Assembly: GCA_965659685.1 (NCBI GenBank)
Contig: CBFHXB010000022.1
Location: 1-27,273 of the forward strand
Direction: 5' to 3'
Length of the DNA stretch: 27,273 nucleotides
Origin: MGIIa-L3 sp11892u
Lineage (GTDB): Archaea; Thermoplasmatota; Poseidoniia; Poseidoniales; Poseidoniaceae
The position numbers and the translations under genes are program-made. The notes beneath the pieces are model-generated. The model did no database searches and was not told where the DNA came from. It saw nothing but the letters and a program-made list of their open reading frames with translations. Positions within the stretch are counted from its first letter, which is position 1; each line of letters begins with the position of its first letter. Below are positions 23,686-27,273 of this stretch, piece by piece.

Positions 23686-26600
23686 ATGCGGGGTCAACGG
23701 TATCGGGCAATTCTATTGTCCGTGCTGATGATTTCGCTGGCGCAGACCGCCTACATCGAGGTCTACCGCGGTTGGCAGCCCGCCCTTGAACTCCAAAATG
23801 AGGAAGAGCAGGACGTGCAGCGTGTTGCTTCCCCGCCGGTGTGCGCTGCGACCTCTCGGACCAGCGGAACGGCGATTCACGTTGATGTGGTCCAGGGTGA
23901 CGACACCTATCCAGGTACAACCAACTGTCCCAAAGCCAGCCTCGGCGCTGCGGTAACGTTGGCCTCCAGTGAGGCGGCGTCCAATCCTGAAATCGTTCTC
24001 CATGCCGGTCTGTACCACGAGAATGTGAGCGTGAACAACCTCGACAACCTGCTCATTCGGGCGGCCGATGGCGAGCGTGTGGTGTTTGACGGAACACGGA
24101 GCATCACCGAAGATCTCGGCGGTGTGTGGGATGCAGCCGACAGCGACGGCATCCAAGAAGTGACGTTGACCCAGGACGGCTGGCAGGTGTTCCTTGCGTA
24201 CGAAGAGCAAGTTCCTGCTCGATGGCCAAACGCACAATTCTCCGATGAGACCGTGTTCAACCGTTCCTATTGGGCTGAGGGCACCTTGACCGGCTCAAAC
24301 AACGCCTACGGGAAAGGCTGGTTGACTGACGCTGGGCCAGAGGCCGGTGTTCACACCGGATTGAACGAGACGGTGAACGCCACCGGTCTTGACCCAGTGG
24401 GGTCCATCGCCGTCATGAACTTGGGTTCCTTCCGAAGCAACAGCCGCATCATCACGGATTGGAATCCAAACAACGGAACCTTCGCCTACGACGGCGACAG
24501 TGTTGGCTGGAAGACCAAGCACCATGCCTACTTCTTGGAAGGCAAGCGCGAACTTATCGATCAGGACGGGGAATGGTGGTACAACACCACCGACGACCGC
24601 CTGCATTACAAGACCCCATCCGGTCAAGACGCCAACGATCTGGACCTCCGCGTCAAGGTACAACCGTTCGCGATTAGCGTTGATGGATCGGACGGCGTGA
24701 CGGTTCAGGGCATCGATTTCTTTGGCACCACGGTGAATTTCAACAACTGTGACGGCTGTTCGTTCACCAACGCGACCCTCGAGTATCCAAGCACCTCAAA
24801 GCGTGGTTTAGGCATTGCAGGCGAATCCGAGGACGACCGCTGGATGACCCGCTTCTACCGTTCAAAGAACACCTTTGTTGACAGGATTTCCATCACCAAC
24901 ACCGACGGTGGCGCGATTGAATTCCAAGGTTCAGCCGGCCAATCGCACAACAACACGGTGAACAATTCCTACTTCCACGCCATCGATTGGTCGGCAGCCG
25001 ATCAGAAAGGACTGATGGTCACGATATACGAGGGAGGCCGAGACATGACCTTCTCCAACAACACCGTTTACTTGACCGGCGCCTCATCCGTCTTGTCCAT
25101 TGGTGATGCGCCTCAAGTCCTCTACAATGAGGTGTGGGACGTAGGCTACCTGCAGACCGACGGGGCCGTGGTGCAGATCATGCAGGGCGAGGCACCAGGG
25201 GCCGTGGTGGCGTACAATTGGATTCACGACATCATCAAGTACGGCGCTCGCTTTGATGCCCCGGTCAACGAAGTTGGCGAAGGCATGAACGGCACCATGC
25301 ACCACAACGTCATCTGGAATGCTGCGGGTGGCCTCATGGTCAAGGGCGACTACCACGACATCCACAACAACACCGTGTTCAATTCCACGGCAAGCAAGAA
25401 CGACATCATCTTCCTGACCGATGGCGGCATCAACAACAAGAATTCAACGCTCCACGGAAACGCTGCCGATTCCGTCGCTGACCATCGTTCGGACGACGTC
25501 TTCGCCAATCCCTTGCCGAACGGTTCGCATTGGGCCAACTGGAACGGCTACCAGCAAGGGTATGACGGGATGTTTGAGGCCCGCAACCAACACTCATGTG
25601 CCATCTATGACAATGGGTCGCTGTACTGCTGGGGTCGAAACGACTACGGGCAACTCGGCTTGGAAAACTACAGCGGCCGTGAAGAACTTCCAATGTTCGT
25701 TGACCTTGGTGCAGGGAAAGCAATCACCTCCCTGGGCATCGGGACGTCGGGTGCGGAAGGTTGGGAGCCAAATGCCCACACCTGTGCCGTGCTCAACGAC
25801 GGACAGCTCAAGTGTTGGGGAGCGAACGCTCACGGCCAGCTCGGCATCGGGAACACGACCACCGCCAACGACGGCGTGTGGCTGCCCACAGCGGTTGACC
25901 TCGGCTCCGGCCTTCAAGCCGTGAGCGTGGCCGTCGCCAGTTCCGCGACGTGCGCTCTCCTTAGCGATCAGAGCGTCAAGTGCTGGGGTCGAAACAACCA
26001 CGGGCAACTTGGGCTTGGCAACGTGTCATCAATAAATCACGTGCTGACGCCGCACGCTGTCACCTTCGACGGTCAGAGCAAACCGGTCAGCCTCCATGCT
26101 GGAACCAACGCGTTCTGCGCCCTGATGGACAGTGGTTCATTGACGTGTTGGGGCCGCAACAGCAACGGTGAACTCGGCCTTGGTAACACCACGTCGCAAG
26201 ACACACCAGTGGCGCTCTCGCTTCCCACTGGCCGAACCCTCACTTCGGTGAGCATGGGCAAGAATTTCATGTGCGTCTCCTATGACAACGGCTCAGTTGC
26301 CTGCACCGGCGTGAACGGAGGTTCTCAACTCGGAACGGGAAGCACCACTGAAGCATCGACCCTCCAGCATGTGGTCGGCTTGGACACCGACGTCGTTCGT
26401 GTCGATGTGGCTCAGAAGGTCGGTTGTGCCCACCTGACCAACGGCAGCGTCGTCTGCTGGGGCACGGACGAGTGGGGCTTGTTCGGCAACAGCACCACGT
26501 CATACGGCACCTCCAACCCCAAAGAAGCATCAACGGCCACCGAATACGTCGCCTTCCCCACCGGTCGAACCGCCGCCTCCATCAGCGTGAGCGGCCGGCA

Positions 26601-27273
26601 ATCTTGCGCTGTGCTGGACAACGGCGAATTGGCGTGTTGGGGAAGGAACCACAAAGGCCAGTTGGGCCTCGGGAATGCGACCCACCAATTCATGCCTGTT
26701 GTCGTCAGCAACGTGAGTTCCCTCCGCAGCCTGCAGGTGCACGAGATGCTGGTTGATCCGGCCAACAAGGATTTCCGTCCGGCTTGGGGCTCACCTTTGC
26801 ACCGACTTGGTGCGGGTGCCTACGATGCTGGAGTGAGCCATCCGTGGACGGCCGGTATTTCTTGGACGTACACCACGCCAGATGCACCGGTTGCCGGTTG
26901 TATGCTCGAAGATGCCGACAACTATGATGCAGACGCCACGCTATCAGACGGCTCGTGTTCCTTCGCATCGTATACGCCCCCGTCCACGCTCGACCTGCGG
27001 CTCCATCTTGACCCAACCAACAGCAGTTCCTACAGCGGCAGCGGCACCAACGTCGCTGACCTTTCCGGCTTCGACAACGACGGAACCGTCGCCGCCGCTG
27101 GACCGACATGGGACGGCGATTTCACGCGCTTCTCCTACGATGGGGCGTGCACTGGCTCGACCCCGAACCTGGTTTGCGATGAGATCGAAGTTTCTGACTC
27201 AACGAGCTTGCGCCCGGGCGGAAACGACTGGTCGGTATCAGTTTGGTTCAACGCCTCAACGCACCAACACAGC
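23686..27273 (+). CDS. exported right-handed beta-helix protein with RCC1 propeller and LamG-like domain (3' end outside window)
   Basis: The frame is open for all 1196 codons to the window end, so the gene is incomplete. The start at 23686 has AGGTGA six bases upstream. Residues 7-24 (RAILLSVLMISLAQTAYI) form a signal segment that resembles that of the giant protein (Gln followed by a Tyr). Residues about 100-620 show repeating 'N-N-T-V', 'I-x-N-T-D-G-G-A-I-E-F' and 'H-H-N-V-I-W-N' strands of a right-handed parallel beta-helix, the fold of many polysaccharide lyases and adhesins. Seven RCC1 units (629-1018) follow, then VDPANKDFR...GSP (1023-1041), the usual beta-helix end signature, a Cys-bracketed DGSC motif, and the start of a LamG-like domain. 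It likely binds or processes surface or environmental glycans; catalytic residues could not be placed. Confidence 0.85.
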   Translation, partial: MRGQRYRAILLSVLMISLAQTAYIEVYRGWQPALELQNEEEQDVQRVASPPVCAATSRTSGTAIHVDVVQGDDTYPGTTNCPKASLGAAVTLASSEAASNPEIVLHAGLYHENVSVNNLDNLLIRAADGERVVFDGTRSITEDLGGVWDAADSDGIQEVTLTQDGWQVFLAYEEQVPARWPNAQFSDETVFNRSYWAEGTLTGSNNAYGKGWLTDAGPEAGVHTGLNETVNATGLDPVGSIAVMNLGSFRSNSRIITDWNPNNGTFAYDGDSVGWKTKHHAYFLEGKRELIDQDGEWWYNTTDDRLHYKTPSGQDANDLDLRVKVQPFAISVDGSDGVTVQGIDFFGTTVNFNNCDGCSFTNATLEYPSTSKRGLGIAGESEDDRWMTRFYRSKNTFVDRISITNTDGGAIEFQGSAGQSHNNTVNNSYFHAIDWSAADQKGLMVTIYEGGRDMTFSNNTVYLTGASSVLSIGDAPQVLYNEVWDVGYLQTDGAVVQIMQGEAPGAVVAYNWIHDIIKYGARFDAPVNEVGEGMNGTMHHNVIWNAAGGLMVKGDYHDIHNNTVFNSTASKNDIIFLTDGGINNKNSTLHGNAADSVADHRSDDVFANPLPNGSHWANWNGYQQGYDGMFEARNQHSCAIYDNGSLYCWGRNDYGQLGLENYSGREELPMFVDLGAGKAITSLGIGTSGAEGWEPNAHTCAVLNDGQLKCWGANAHGQLGIGNTTTANDGVWLPTAVDLGSGLQAVSVAVASSATCALLSDQSVKCWGRNNHGQLGLGNVSSINHVLTPHAVTFDGQSKPVSLHAGTNAFCALMDSGSLTCWGRNSNGELGLGNTTSQDTPVALSLPTGRTLTSVSMGKNFMCVSYDNGSVACTGVNGGSQLGTGSTTEASTLQHVVGLDTDVVRVDVAQKVGCAHLTNGSVVCWGTDEWGLFGNSTTSYGTSNPKEASTATEYVAFPTGRTAASISVSGRQSCAVLDNGELACWGRNHKGQLGLGNATHQFMPVVVSNVSSLRSLQVHEMLVDPANKDFRPAWGSPLHRLGAGAYDAGVSHPWTAGISWTYTTPDAPVAGCMLEDADNYDADATLSDGSCSFASYTPPSTLDLRLHLDPTNSSSYSGSGTNVADLSGFDNDGTVAAAGPTWDGDFTRFSYDGACTGSTPNLVCDEIEVSDSTSLRPGGNDWSVSVWFNASTHQHS
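23995..25560 (+). other. right-handed beta-helix domain
   Basis: Repeats of about 22-28 residues per turn carry aligned Asn and hydrophobic positions (NVSVNNLDNLLIRAADG, DGSDGVTVQGIDFFG, HNVIWNAAGGLMVKG, YHDIHNNTVFNSTA). This is the pattern of PbH1/NosD-type beta-helices. A non-helical region rich in Trp (about 24120-24660) sits inside it. Confidence 0.75.
25570..26740 (+). repeat. RCC1 propeller: seven units inside the beta-helix protein
   Basis: Seven paired-cysteine units are counted (CWG in six, CTG in the fifth). Linkers such as VDLGAGKAITS and PTGRTAAS resemble block B of the giant protein rather than block A. Confidence 0.85.
26752..26832 (+). other. beta-helix end signature after the propeller
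   Basis: VDPANKDFR followed by a GSP and a GAGAYDAG ending matches the common C-terminal signature of beta-helix proteins (VDPxNxDFxL...GSPAxDAG). Its position after the RCC1 propeller suggests the propeller was inserted before the last part of the helix. Confidence 0.55.
26895..26964 (+). other. Cys-bracketed DGSC motif
   Basis: GCMLEDADNYDADATLSDGS plus a closing Cys is a version of the 'C-x(4)-A-x-NY-x(3)-A-x(3)-DGSC' motif found in many secreted proteins of marine microbes. It probably forms a small disulfide-bridged linker. Confidence 0.6.
26985..27273 (+). other. LamG / concanavalin-like domain, cut by the window end
   Basis: LDLRLHLDPTN, DLSGFDNDGTVAAAGPTWDG and SVSVWFNAS match the opening strands of laminin-G-like domains, in which 'DxSGxxNDGT' and 'SVSVWF' are typical. 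Only the first half is present. Confidence 0.7.

Noticed and set aside
1..27273. CRISPR arrays, insertion sequences, tRNA or rRNA genes
   Set aside because: No repeat-spacer pattern, transposase, terminal repeats or tRNA-like cloverleaf was noticed by eye in any gap between genes; the gaps are all under about 110 bases.

Overview
The window most likely comes from a marine planktonic archaeon of the Thermoplasmatota side, with Ca. Poseidoniia (Marine Group II/III) the best guess. This rests on a Bat-type (HTH_10) regulator at 4787-5443, a regulator family largely confined to Archaea, on GGTGA-type ribosome binding sites at 2660, 22067 and 23675, on GC-rich codon use, and on very large surface proteins built from RCC1, Ig-like and calcium-loop (thrombospondin type 3-like) repeats. 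No rRNA, tRNA or ribosomal protein gene is present to confirm the lineage, and no search was run.

Left part (1-5443): a small helical TerB-like protein that may be cut by the window edge; a pair of genes for a VDQVWHLHL-motif (glycine-rich-domain-protein-like) membrane protein and a TPM/YgcG-like membrane protein ending in a Gly/Cys repeat tail; a bacterial-type NADP glutamate dehydrogenase; a LysE/RhtB amino-acid exporter; and, convergent with it, the Bat-type regulator. The glutamate dehydrogenase and exporter suggest nitrogen and amino-acid handling.

Right part (5444-27273): a perfect 16-bp palindrome sits in the 63-bp divergent gap between the regulator and a run of three same-strand genes that look like one operon (gaps of 34 and 10 bp). 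The first gene encodes a 5511-residue single-pass surface protein. It has an N-terminal signal, about 4850 extracellular residues (RCC1 propellers, sialidase-like propeller, carbohydrate-binding-like domains, Ig-like and calcium-loop stalk), one membrane span near 4879-4898, and a cytoplasmic tail of a beta domain, an Ala/Glu/Lys coiled coil and two helix-hairpin-helix (HhH) domains. The second gene (532 residues) is anchored by two N-terminal membrane spans and repeats that tail architecture in full without any ectodomain. The third, open at the window end, is an exported right-handed beta-helix protein with a seven-unit RCC1 propeller and the start of a LamG-like domain.

The most interesting reading is that the three genes form a surface recognition/attachment system whose outer parts are tied to cytoplasmic HhH tails, controlled by the neighbouring regulator. 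Two RCC1 propellers appear to be inserted as cassettes inside other folds (a sialidase-like propeller at 8336-9442 and the beta-helix at 25570-26740). No mobile element, CRISPR array or RNA gene was seen, and no gene-free stretch exceeds about 110 bp.
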